A stretch of DNA of 64,000 nt from Phialocephala subalpina (lineage: Eukaryota; Ascomycota; Leotiomycetes; Helotiales; Mollisiaceae), in NCBI GenBank assembly GCA_900073065.1, contig FJOG01000002.1, forward strand, positions 1,830,243 to 1,894,242, read 5' to 3'. Position 1 is the stretch's first letter. The number at the start of each line of letters is the position of its first letter. Below are positions 21,018-32,439 of this stretch, piece after piece. The position numbers and the translations under genes were made by a program. A model generated the notes under the pieces. The model ran no database searches, was not told the DNA's origin, and saw only the letters and a list, made by a program, of their open reading frames with translations.

Positions 21018-23388
21018 TCAAACCGCGGGACCAGCCTTGATCACCTCCTCTGTCGCCTCACTTGAGTACTTCTTAAAGTTCTCGACGAAAAGGCCACCAA
21101 GCTTGGTAACCTCGGCCTTGAAGCTGTCGTGACCAGCGCTCCATGCGTTTCTGGGGTTCAATAGTTCCGAGGGAACGCCAGTGCAGCTCTTGGGAACAGC
21201 GAGGTTGAAGGTCTCGTATGTCTCGTACTCGACCTTAGCAAGCTCGCCAGAGTGGATAGCATCAAGGATTGCACGGGTATATTTAAGTCTGTCTATGTTA
21301 GCACTATTCAACGGCAGGGGTGAATCTATTCTTACGGGCAACGCTTGCCACCGGTGGTAGCACCAGCTCCAACCCATCCGGTGTTCAACAACCAAGCATT
21401 AGCCTTGTGATGCTCAATCTTGTCAGCCAACATCTTAGCATATCGCATAGGATGTAGAGCCAAGAATGGTTGAGCGAAGCAAGATGAGAAGGTTGCTTGT
21501 GGCTCCGTAACGCCATCTTCTGTACCAGCCATCTTGGATGTGTATCCTGAGATGAAATGGAACATAGTTTGCGCGGAGTTGAGTTTCGAAATTGGTGGAA
21601 GTACACCTCGAGCATCGCAGGTAAGGAGGATGATGTTGCTTGGGTGGTTTGTTGACAAGCAAGGGATCTTGGCGTTTTGGATGTACTCAATGGGGTATGC
21701 GCATCGAGTATTTTCTGTGAGGGTCGAGTCGTCATAATCCACCAGGCGGGTTTCTGGGTTGAAGACAACGTTCTCGAGGACTGAACCGAACCTAATGGCT
21801 CCAAAAATGTCAGGTTCCTTCTCAGCTGAGAGACCAATACATTTGGCGTAGCACTGAATATATTAGCAAAAGCGTGGACAGGAGGTGGAGGTTTGGAACT
21901 TACACCACCCTCAATGTTGAATACACCACGATCACTCCAGCAATGCTCATCATCCCCGATCAACGCTCGGTTGGGGTCGGCTGACAAAGTTGTCTTGCCA
22001 GTACCGGAAAGACCAAAGAAAACAGTAACATCTCCATTCTTGCCCTCGTTCGCAGACGAGTGAAGAGTCAGGACATTATGCTTAACAGGCATTTCATAGA
22101 AGAGGACGGTGAAGACACCCTTCTTCATCTCACCAGCGTACTCGGTACCGAGAATAACCATCTCCTTGTCTGCGAAGTTGATGGCGACTGAAGTGCCGGA
22201 GGTCATACCCTCGGTATATCTGTTGGCGGGGAAGGAGCCAGCATTGTAGATAGTATAATCTGGGTGAAAGTGCTCGAGATCTTTTCGCTCAGGTCGAATC
22301 AACATGTTTCGCATGAACAAAGCATGATAGGCTCTGGCACAGACAACTCGAACCTTGATGCGGTACTTCTCATCCCATCCTGCGAAACCATCGACGACAT
22401 AGATGCGATTCCTGGTGTTGAGGTAGTCGATAGCACGTTCGCGGTTGATTCTCCAGACCTAGAAGGATATTCATTAGCTTCGTCCCGGCAACATGGTCGT
22501 TGGAATTAAAGAGTGAAAAGGGAGTGGGGGCACGTGAGCTGATCTCTGCCGAGACATGCTCTTGTGGAGGCGAGGTGATGACATAATAGCGCAGCAAGCC
22601 CCTCGATGAAAATGCGGGGTTGACAGAGAACAACCGAAGAGTGCAGATGAAATCGTGTTACGGAGGAGGGGAAGAGGTCGTGTTGGTAGGACAGGTGCAG
22701 CGAGAGAAATGTGAGATGTGAAGCTGAAAAGAAGGTGGAATGTGACTCGTTATGAGACACAGCTGGCGCTTGTTTGCCGCTGAATGTTGGTGGAATGACT
22801 GAAATGTGAACGTGATGGAAAGAGTTCTTACATCAGGGGTCATTGGCTTGTTGACGGGTCTGTGGAGAGTTAGAATTATCACAATGTACTGTACAGAGCG
22901 AGCTTGCTTACCCCCACCAAATCTCATTTTCTGAACTGGGCTCCTTGACTATCCGCTTGTCTAAAGGTGATCGTCCAGTCTTCGCTCCTGAGTATGCTGT
23001 GAGAGCACCTGTAGATGTGATGGCAGATCCGGTTTCGTATACGAGAGCATCTTCGTAGAGGGCGGCAACGCTTGGGTTGGGGACCTGAAGGAGAGACATG
23101 AGTAAGTGACATGATCTGCGGAGCAATTGGCAGAAGGGAGGGAGCCGTACAATAGCTACTCGATCGTAATCGATATGTGCAATCTCGTGGAGTTCTTCCT
23201 CGAGCTCAGTGTGTTCCTTGACCGGCCTGTCCATCGTGTTAGTATACCGACAAGAAATGTATTTCGTTTGCAGGTACATACTGGACACCACCTGAGAGAT
23301 CGAAAAGTCAGCGTGTGTATACGACGGTGATAAGGAGTGAAATACCTGGGTGCAGAGCAGTCTTGTTCACTGTATTAATGGTAACCAT
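21018..23388 (-). CDS. PCK1: Phosphoenolpyruvate carboxykinase (ATP)
   Basis: Cytosolic gluconeogenic enzyme converting oxaloacetate and ATP to PEP, ADP and CO2 (acuF in Aspergillus). Eight exons: 23346-23388, 23282-23291 (10 nt), 23151-23226, 22912-23084, 22832-22859 (28 nt), 21904-22458, 21336-21853, 21018-21288; 557 aa. Conserved elements are [28 protein letters not shown], the kinase-1a P-loop [14 protein letters not shown] and [11 protein letters not shown]. The fifth intron (22459-22831) is 373 nt against 47-66 nt for the others. The start at 23388 ([15 protein letters not shown]) matches family N-termini; the frame is open upstream with Met codons at about 23529 and 23601, so a longer form is possible. 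PCK is normally glucose-repressed and, in yeast, a GID substrate class, linking it functionally to UBC8 nearby. Confidence 0.95.
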
Positions 23389-25365
23389 GTTGGGCAGACG
23401 TAGAGAGGTAGAGTGATAATTTCCAGTTCTTGTAGCAAGGAGTTGAGATTTTGGGCCAAGTTGTCCTGGAGGGTAAGGAGAATTTACACGTTGAACGGGC
23501 GAGGCGCTCCTATTTAAAGGAGCAGACATTCTGAGATCGTGGTATCGGCTATGACTGCGGGAGTGTGTGGTGCTGTTAGGGTTAGCAGGAGAATGGAGCA
23601 ATCGTGGAGCTGCGGTACCGAGGATATTCTAAGTACGATAATCGTAGCCAATTGCAGCCGCGAATGGGGAAAGAACGCCTGGACAAACGCCCCTCCAGCG
23701 AAAAGGATACGGAGAAGTTCAGCAAGGCCATCGGAGAGACACGGGATCAAGCCATATCATAATGCTCTAAATGCTGCGAACAAGATAACTGGTGCATGAA
23801 CTGTGAGTATGGGAGGGACATCGATGCGAGCGGAAAAAGTGATGGTGGAAGACTGATGATTGAGGCAAGAACGAAGTAGTGGTACAGTACATTATCACAT
23901 GCAGCGAGGCTGACCTGTGCATTTACCCTCCGTCAAACAAAGGCAGGCCGAAATGCACACCTCACGCGAGCACTGAGGCTCTTGAAAGTCCCCCAAATCG
24001 ACGAACAATCCATCTGGTGGGGGGGTTGCATTTTCGTGTTGGAGGTGGGGATGGGATAGACTTCTCTAGCAAGAGAATTGGATCGAATGCAAGATAGGGA
24101 TTGCTGGCGCACTCATGCTCGTGGCAGTTGCAGATACTCCACCATCACGGGAGCCAAGTCCACATCCGACGAGGATGCTCCCCGACTTCCTCCTTGCCCT
24201 GTTCCCCCGCAGTACGCTTGGATTGGATATGATTCGGCATAGCCGCTCTCTCCTCTCGGGTCGGGCAGTGCTTGGTATCGCCCCTGGGACGCGGTCTAGA
24301 TTCTCCGGGACAGAAGAGGGCGACGGGCGACGGGCGAACGGTAAGCTTGGTACAGTACATTCAGAGCGTGCAGATGCCCCCAAGCGTTGCCAACATGATC
24401 AAGTACTGTGACACTGCATCCTCCGGTCTCGTCACGAACCCGATGGATTGTGTGTCCACTGTCCATTCCGATACTTCGTAGCGGATGTTTGATCTTGGGC
24501 GCCCAATGTGGGGCCGTGGCTGAGTCGTTCTGTGATTGAGTCCAGTGGTTTTGAAATGAAGTACTCCGTAAGATTATTTGGGCTGCGACTGGACTCAAGT
24601 AAGGTTAACATACGGCTAAAGACTCTTCCGCCAAGCATCTCGATTCACGTGGTTTTATTTGTATTTAGGGGTTGGACTCCCCTTTTCCTTTTCGCTTGAA
24701 TCTTGGCAGTCGTTCTTCTGCTCTTGACATCTTGATCCATTGCGAAACTCGAATTGTGCTCCTCGTATGACTTGTCAAATATTCCAAACCTGTTTTCGTC
24801 CTCAAGCTCCAACTGACGAACCTCGGAAGTCAAGAACTCTAAATGGCAACACCTGACAATTAGCAAGTGCTGAGGCATTTCTTGTTCGACCATTTCCTTG
24901 CAGATCTCCAGGACACTCTTCGGCTTTAGGGGTTGATGTCCTCGCGGTATTCGAGAAACCCGACACACCAAAGTACTAGAGCTCCGGGGGAATTCATCAG
25001 GACTCTGAACCTATGGACTTGTTCAACCCAGGAATCAAGTCGAATGGGCTCTTCGAGCTTCTACCAATTACTTTTGGAAGTGTGTTCTTCGAGTGTTTGA
25101 AACTCCTCTCCAAAATGCCTCCAGTTGCGGGACATTGGCGTGTCGCTTTTCCTGCATACAGGGAGACGTCCGAAGCGCTCTTAAGCCCTGCTGTCAACTT
25201 GCAATCGAAGGCGGTCCAAATCCTTGCTTTCGGAACCGATGAGAACGCCATGTTTGTAACACTGAGCGATTTTTCTAATATATAGCTTGGCAGCGCCATT
25301 CCACGTCGCAGCGACGTACTGGAGAGAGTTGAGAGCATTAATTATCACAAGGACTCAAATTAATC
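23389..25365. other. Upstream region of PCK1 plus unassigned sequence
   Basis: Two kilobases with no recognised gene. The left part must contain the PCK1 promoter. Between 24645 and 25338 there are two open minus-strand frames (108 and 113 codons) and an overlapping plus-strand frame at 25013-25285 (90 codons, hydrophobic); none shows a domain I know, and none has convincing introns or family-like motifs. They could be a decayed gene or chance. Confidence 0.4.
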
Positions 25366-26499
25366 CTAAGATCCAGCCTTGCCAAGCCAAAGTTCCGTCA
25401 CCTTGACCAAGCCTTCCTTCAACCAAGGTGTATCTCCCGCCAATTCAGCATCAAAGCCATGCTCACCAGGCTGAACGATCAAGTCGATCTTATTATCGCC
25501 AAGCTTCTTCTTCGCCAATTCTGCAAATCGGGTGCTATTGTTGACAGACACTGCTGTGTCATCCTCTCCATGAAGGATTAGCATGTACGGCGCATCCTGA
25601 ATCTTTTCCAGGACCTTGAATGGGTACAAATTCTCGTCTAAGCCCCAGAACTCTGCTTTTCGTTCGTATTGTTGTGTCAGGGCGAGACCTATCTTCATTC
25701 GTGCGGGCGGATCTGCTGATGTGACAATTTCTCCAGGCTTCATGTTATTCAGATATTCCTCCAGAAATTCGACGGGAATGGTCGAGGCTCCCATCATAGC
25801 CTTCTCTTTCTTCTCACTGGGTATCAGACCTGGATATGCTGCCAGAACTGCTTTGATGGATCCTGGAGGCTGATGAAAGCCTGATAGGACGGCAAGACAT
25901 CCGCCTGCACTTGCTCCTTCCACAGCCACTTTCGAGAGATCTGCTTCGATCCCGGGTTTCAATTTTGTGAGTTCGTGCTGGAAGCCGTTACGGAGCCAAT
26001 CCCAAAAGTCGGATATGTCATCCATGATGTCGGACCCGCTGGATTCCTGTTCCCCAACATCTCGGAGTTAGTATGCTTCTTTCAGGCGTTTAAGAAAGTC
26101 CCAGAAGTAACGGGACATTCTCGGGGGTAACTCAATGTTTCAAGACTCCAAAGACAGCGCAATGGAGGAAATGTTACTCGGAGAAGGTGGAACTTACCGG
26201 AAGCAGGCGGTACTCTGCGGCAATGATTATGGCTGAGTGGAGGTGACAATAGTCAAGCAGCCACTGTGGAAACCATTCTGGATACAGCGCTGATCCGGTG
26301 ATCTGATAAGTTTAGCTGGAATCTTGCATGGGAATGGTTGACCTCTTACAAAGAAACCTCCGTGGATATTGGCCATGATCGGGTGTTTTCCTGGTGCGAG
26401 ACCTTTCGGAAGAAGAATGTAGGCATCAATGTCATGACTGTTGACGACTTTATAGGGGACTTTGAAGGTTTCAAATTTGTTGTATTTAGGTGAGTCCAT
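25366..26499 (-). CDS. Alpha/beta hydrolase-3 family esterase/lipase
   Basis: Hormone-sensitive-lipase-like carboxylesterase; the substrate is unknown. Exons 26350-26499, 26198-26302, 25366-26046; introns of 47 and 151 nt; 311 aa. The oxyanion-hole motif HGG is at residues 46-48, the nucleophile elbow GASAG centres on Ser131, and the C-terminal HGEDD and GEHGFD supply the probable acid Asp and catalytic His, so the triad is complete. There is no signal peptide, which suggests an intracellular enzyme. The start at 26499 follows the family pattern of a short N-terminus; the reading frame continues upstream but without homologous sequence. Confidence 0.82.
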
Positions 26500-26842
26500 A
26501 GCTGCGAAGTCTGCTTGTGTTAACCGAGATTTTCTTGGCAAGATGAAGCAAAGGAAACAGTTGATATAGCTATAGGTTGACAAAAGAAGTTGCTCCGTCT
26601 TATCTGCTCTCGGACTTTGGAAGTAAGAGTTGGGCCGAAGACCGAGACGGGACCATGATAGCATTTTTAAACGCACATCAAACTTACATGATTTACCGCA
26701 TTGGAAATACGAACGCTCCTGAAAAGGACACTGCAAAGGTTGGAGAAGTTCTTTGGAATTGATTTCGAGGAAGACCAGGATCTTCGGTGTGAGTCATACA
26801 TCTTGATTCATGACAGTAATGGGATACATAACTAATCAAGCA
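26500..26842. other. Intergenic between hydrolase start and GNAT stop
   Basis: About 340 bp holding the hydrolase promoter and the 3' end of the acetyltransferase gene, both on the minus strand. No element recognised. Confidence 0.45.
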
Positions 26843-27392
26843 TCAATGTTGAACATCACCAGGACCCATCTTGCTCATTATCTTTCCATCTCGACATTCT
26901 CCGTATATCGACATGCCCAAATTTTCCTCATAGAACTTGATCTGATCGCTTGTGACCAAGAATGTCCATCTCATCTCTGGCCAAGTCTCCACATGTTCGT
27001 TGACACACTGGATCAACCACTTTCCTATGCCCTTTCTTTGAAACTCTTCCATGATATACACATCGGTGAGATAAGCCGTGGAAACACGGTCAGTGACGAG
27101 CCGTGCGAGGCCGATTTGACGTGGACCGGCCCGACCTGATCATTGTTCAGCATCTTCCTGGACAACCTAATGAGACTATCATACCAGCTATGTCTGCAGA
27201 AGATTTTGGGAGCTCATAAACACCGAAGCATAAGGAATTGTCCAACATCGTCTTCAAGAGCGTCTCATCAATTGGCTTAAGCCAATACATCATATCTAGT
27301 CCGAAAGCAGCATTTACAGCGGCTGGCTGAATGAGAGAGGGGTTTGTAGAGACGAGAAGGTTGTCTCGATACCATTCCGTGCGTGCAGCCAT
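26843..27392 (-). CDS. GNAT-family N-acetyltransferase
   Basis: Exons 27185-27392 and 26843-27135, intron 49 nt, 166 aa. The acetyl-CoA binding motif A is clear: YLTDVYIMEEFQRKGIGKWL with the Q/R-x-x-G-x-G turn QRKGIG, followed by the motif-B region WTFLVTSDQIKFYEENLGM, in which FYEENLG is the usual GNAT helix. The N-terminal half is specific to the gene (YWLKPIDETLLKTMLDNSLCFGVY). It resembles small fungal GNATs of unknown substrate, so no acceptor can be named. The gene is head-to-head with KAP123. Confidence 0.85.
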
Positions 27393-27846
27393 TTTGAAGG
27401 CAGGAAATGAAGTTGCTTTCGGAACGCGCGAGAAATGAACAAGACTTGTGTCTTCAGATTGTTGAAAATCCTAAGACCTGAGATGAAAGAAACTTCGGAC
27501 AGAATGTAATAAAGCACGACCAATGCGACAACTTATACTGTGTTTTTGTGAGTCACTACAGTACTTATAAACATTCGCGTTTTGTCTCCGAGATGAAGGG
27601 CACAAGACGGGAGTGAGGTTTGACGGTGATGGCTAGCACGAGGCTGATCCTTGAAGCGAGCTAGTAAACAAGGCTAAGCCTAAAGGGCCTGTTAGTGCCT
27701 TGCCAACGGAGCGGAGCCACGACTTTTTTTCAATTTATATTTTTTTCGCGCCCAATTTCTTCTTTCCTGCCCAAATGTGAACAACATCAAGACTCGAGAT
27801 TTCTCAAGACGGGCTTTTCATGCTACGTTGCATACAGTAATCAGCA
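27393..27846. promoter_or_regulatory. Divergent promoter region, GNAT / KAP123
   Basis: 454 bp between opposite start codons. A T-rich run (CTTTTTTTCAATTTATATTTTTTTCG) around 27720-27750 before KAP123 resembles a poly(dA:dT) promoter element. Confidence 0.45.
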
Positions 27847-30800
27847 ATGGAGCAACAAAAGTTCCTCGAGCTCTTGCAGAGCGTCCAAGTTCGTATGTTA
27901 ACGCGTCTTTCACACACTGGAAATTTATTCTAACATTTCTCTAGCGGACACCGATCGTGTCAAGGCTGCGACGACCGAGCTTCGAAAGACCTATTATCCT
28001 CACCCAGAGTCTCTCCTCTGGCTCCTCCACATCCTCACCTCCCACGATGTTCCCGAAATCCGCCAACAAGCTGCTGTGGAATCTCTTCGCTTGATCACCA
28101 AGCACTGGGCTGCCTTACCAGCAGACCAGAAGCCAGCGATCCGCCAGTCATTACTTGACAGCACCCTCAACGAGGAGAAGCCTCTTGTTCGACACTCTAC
28201 CGCACGCGTCATCGCCGCTATCGCAAGAATTGACCTTGAAGATGGGGAGTGGGACTCGCTTCCAGGTCTGCTCGTCCAAGCTGCCACCTCCAAGAAGGTT
28301 TCACATCGTGAAGTCGGCGTCTACATCCTCTTTTCGTTATTGGAAGCTGCTGGCGACGCTTTTGAGAATAAAATCCCAGGACTGTTCTCCCTCTTCAACA
28401 CTACCATTAAGGACCTAGAAAGTCCAGAAGTTCGCATCAACACCTTACTTTGTTTGAGCAGAGTTGCTATGCTCATTCAGCCGGAAGAAGATCCAGAGAA
28501 CCTCGCACGATTCGTTGAGATCTTCCCCAACATGGTCGCGGTCCTGAAGGGTGCCGTCGACGAGGAAAATGAGGACCGCGCTACGCAGGCCTTCGAAGTC
28601 TTCCAAACTCTGCTCGGCTGCGAATCTGCTTTACTAAACAAGCACTTCAAGGACCTATTGACCTTCATGATCGACCTCGCTGCTGATACCTCTATTCCAG
28701 ACGAGTCAAGATCCCAGGCCCTATCTTTCTTGATGCAGTGCGCAAGTTACAGGAAGATGAAGATCCAAGGCATCCGGGACATGGGAGAGAATCTGACACT
28801 CAAGAGCATGCAAATTGCAACTGAGATTGATGATGATGAGGATGAGGATGATGTCACCCCGTCTAAGTCTGCACTTGGCCTCCTGGATATCCTCGCCTCT
28901 GGCCTACCTCCACGACAAGTCATCGTTCCTCTTCTAAAGGCACTACCACAATACGTCAACAGTGAGAAGCCCAAATATCGTCAAGCTGGCATATTGGCTT
29001 TGGGAATGTGCGTTGAGGGAGCTCCAGATTTCATCGCAACTCAGCTTGACAACCTGATGCCCATTGTCTTCAAGCTACTAAATGATGCCGAGATCGGTGT
29101 GCGAAATGCGGCCCTTAATGGTGTCGCCAGATTGGCCGATGACCTCGCAGAAGAGTTGGCTAAGCATCACACAGAACTCGTTCCTGCATTGCTCAAGAAT
29201 CTTGATGCTGCCAGTGTTCAGGCTGCCAACGAAGCCGATCAAGAAAAGAATCTCGAAATTCTGAAGGCTGCTTGCAGCGCCCTGGATTCCGTCACCGAAG
29301 GTATTGAGAAGGACATCATGGTCACATATATCCCCGAACTCATTCCTCGTCTGGGTAGACTACTTGGACACCCTGATCTCAATGTCAAAGCAAGCGCTGC
29401 AGGTGCAATGGGATCAATTGCTGGCTCCGCCGAGGATGCGTTCTTACCCTACTTCGAGAACACCATGAAGGCATTGTCAGAGTATGTCACAATCAAGGAC
29501 AGCACGGACGAGCTCAATCTTCGCGGCACAGTCTGCGATGCGATGGGCAGTATGGCAACAGCTGTGGGACCAGCAGCCTTCCAACCATACGTGCAACCCC
29601 TCATGCAAGCCAGCGAGGAGGGTCTGCACTTGGGACACCCAAGATTGAGAGAGACGAGCTACATCCTATGGAGTACCTTGGCCAAAGTCTACGAGGAGGA
29701 GTTTACACCATTCCTTGACGGCGTTGTCAAGGCTCTCTTGGAGAGCTTGAATCAAGAGGAAGACGACCTCGAAGTTGAGCTTGGTGAGGAGGCTAAAGAC
29801 CTGCTTGGGACGGAAGTCATTATCCAAGGCAAGAAAATCAAGGTCGCTTCTGCTACAGATATTCCTGAGGATCTCGATGGCATGGAGGATGGTGACGACG
29901 ATGAAGACTGGGATGATCTCTCGGCTGTCACAGCTGTTGCTCTGGAGAAGGAAATTGCTGTTGAAGTCATCGGTGATATTCTATCGCACACGCGCAAGAA
30001 CTTCGTCCCTTACTTCGAGAAGACTGTTGAGACTACTGTCGGTTTAGTGGAACACTCTTACGAAGGTGTCAGAAAGGCCGCTATTGGCACCTTGTGGCGT
30101 GCATATGCTTGCCTCTGGGCCTTGATGGAGGATCACACTGGCGAGAAGTGGACCCCTGGATTGCCATTGAAGTCGCAACCATCGGAGGAGCTACTGAAAT
30201 TAGGCGAGGTTGTCACAGCCGCAACTCTTTCTTTGTGGGATGACGAAGTTGATCGGTAAGCTTTCCCATTTCCAATTCTTATCCCACGCATGAAATGATG
30301 AACAACATGACGTTATACCCAGCTCACTCAGATGCACAAGTTGCACATGCTGCGAACGCGTAATCAAATCTGATCATATTCAAATCTTCTTCCCTTTGCA
30401 TTGGAACATTTAAGAGTACCTTTACTAACATGGTCACTTGTTAGTGCTGTCGTCACCGACATCAACAGAAATGTTGCCGCTACACTGAAGCTCTGCGGAC
30501 CTGCTATCTTAACTCAGGCCAACTTCTTAGAGCGCACAACAAGCGTCCTTGCTGCCATCATCACCAAAACCCACCCTTGCCAACAAGATATGGGCGATGA
30601 TGATGACCACGAAGGCATGGAAGAGGAAGAGTCATCAGAATACGATTGGCTCGTGATCGATACTGCTCTTGATGTGGTTATCGGCTTGTCCAAGGTTCTT
30701 GGCGATCAATTCGGTGAGGTGTGGAAGATCTACATGAAGCCAGTCATGAAGTTCGCCTCGTCTCAGACGAACTACGAGCGATCGACTGCTGTTGGTGTCA

Positions 30801-31393
30801 TCGCAGAGTGCACGAGAAATATGGGCCATGGCGTTACCCCTTTCACCAGCCAACTTCTCAAGCTCCTTCTCCACCGTCTCACAGACGAGGATGCTGAGAC
30901 AAAGTCCAATGCGGCCTATGCCATTGGTCTTCTGATCTACAACTCAACTGACTCTGATGTATACCTTCCAAGCTACGGCAGTATCCTCGGCAAGCTTGAG
31001 CCACTCCTTCAAACTCAGCGCGCGAGAACTCTGGACAATGCTTGTGGTTGCGTCTGCCGTATGATCATGGCACACCAAGACAAGGTCCCCGTCGATGATG
31101 TACTCCCTGTTCTTGTTGATCTCCTTCCTTTGAAGGAAGATTACGAGGAGAACGAGCCCATCTTTGACTGTATCACTGGTCTTTGTGAGTGTCTACCTAT
31201 CATTTGTAATATGATTTCCCGCTAACTATATTTTCCAGATCACCACCAGAACCAGACCGTCATCAGCCTTACACCAAAGCTCATCCCGGTCTTCCAGCAT
31301 GTCCTTGGTGAGCCTAAAGAGCAGCTCGACGATGCTACTCGCGCCAAGGTTGAAGCCACCGTCAAGTTCATCCGCGAGAAGGGACTGGCTTAA
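27847..31393 (+). CDS. KAP123: Importin beta-4 / Kap123 karyopherin
   Basis: Nuclear import receptor; in yeast Kap123 carries ribosomal proteins and histones H3/H4 into the nucleus. Exons 27847-27892, 27945-30255, 30445-31184, 31239-31393; introns of 52, 189 and 54 nt; 1083 aa, close to the family's usual 1100. The protein is built of HEAT repeats throughout. The N-terminus LLQSVQVPDTDRVKAAT, after splicing, is the importin-beta N-terminal repeat that binds Ran-GTP. Two acidic stretches (EIDDDEDEDD and DGDDDEDWDD) match the acidic loops used for cargo and Ran contacts. The C-terminus ends in VEATVKFIREKGLA. Confidence 0.95.
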
Positions 31394-32439
31394 TCCAAAG
31401 GCAGTCTGGTATTTTGAGGGGTATCATTTCAGAGATGGTCTCCAGTGAGGATTGATGATTGATGACTGAATGATAACGCATGGAAGGATGGATAGATTTA
31501 TCTGGACGCCTACAATTGGCTATGGGTGGCAAACTTTCTGTTAAACCTTTGTTTTTAGTTGATAGCATACCCCGAGACCGATACGTCGTCAGTAATTTCT
31601 GATAGAGTAAACAAATAGAGTAAAACTCATTACCTAGATGTCCTCCGCCGCATGTTTATTCTTCATAAAACACCTCAACCTGTCACCCTTCTCCCCGTTC
31701 ACACTCCGATTCCGTAATGATTGCTTTTCCTCTCTCCTATCCTCAATTAAACGCTTTCATATTATTTCGGCCAACTTCATACCCGTTTCTAGTCGACAAG
31801 GCCATAGCCGTAAAACAACTTCATCTGCTAATTGAACTTCATGCCCACCACAAGGCTAATGTGCAGCCGCAAAACCCTCTCATCCGCTAACGTAACTGCG
31901 TACCCTTGACAAGTCTACAGCCGCAAATCGCCTTTATATGCTAAGGCTCTAAACTTCGTGCTCAGTGCAATTCATGTCCTTATCTTCGTACCTCGAGCGA
32001 TTCATACATTCGTGGGCAGAAAAAGGTGCCAAGCAGAGTGTCAGGCTCATTTCTATATTATTGATACCTATATTCAAGCATCTTATTGTCACTGTACTTG
32101 AATTAATAAAATAGGAAGGCAACCATGTTTGAATATTGTTTCATAATTGATCAATTCCTCGTCTCTCAAGTAGGCTGTTCCTACTTCCTGTCCGAAATGC
32201 TGTGGGAATCTTTCTTCGATGCAAAAAAAAAATTGTACTCCGACACCAGGACGAACCCATCCAATGAAGATGCAACAATCCCCCAATGCAAAATGTGAAT
32301 CCATAACCGACCCAATGCTATCCTTCCATGCTATCCATCGTATGCTTCCTCCCGATCCATGCTATGCAATCCTTCAGTCCCAATGCAAAACCCAACCATA
32401 AACGCAAACAATGCAATAATCATAAAAAACGGAAAGCCT
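31394..32439. other. Intergenic, convergent 3' ends, with degenerate repeats
   Basis: One kilobase between the KAP123 stop and the stop of the UIM-repeat gene. No gene is supported. It contains the imperfect tandem repeat at 31795-31965 and a stretch around 32270-32400 in which words such as ATCCATGCTATGCAATCC and CCCAATGCAAAA recur. Confidence 0.5.
31795..31965. repeat. Three imperfect tandem units of about 55-58 bp
   Basis: Units begin near 31795, 31850 and 31908. Shared words are ACAAG, then (C)AGCCG(C/T)AAA, then ATCTGCTAA or ATCCGCTAA or ATATGCTAA. The copies have diverged, so the array is old; no coding frame runs through it. Confidence 0.55.

Noticed and set aside
23389..23601. Longer PCK1 N-terminus starting at 23601
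   Set aside because: Known PCK proteins start just before NKTALHPGG; the extra segment is Ser/Pro-rich, though a longer isoform cannot be excluded.
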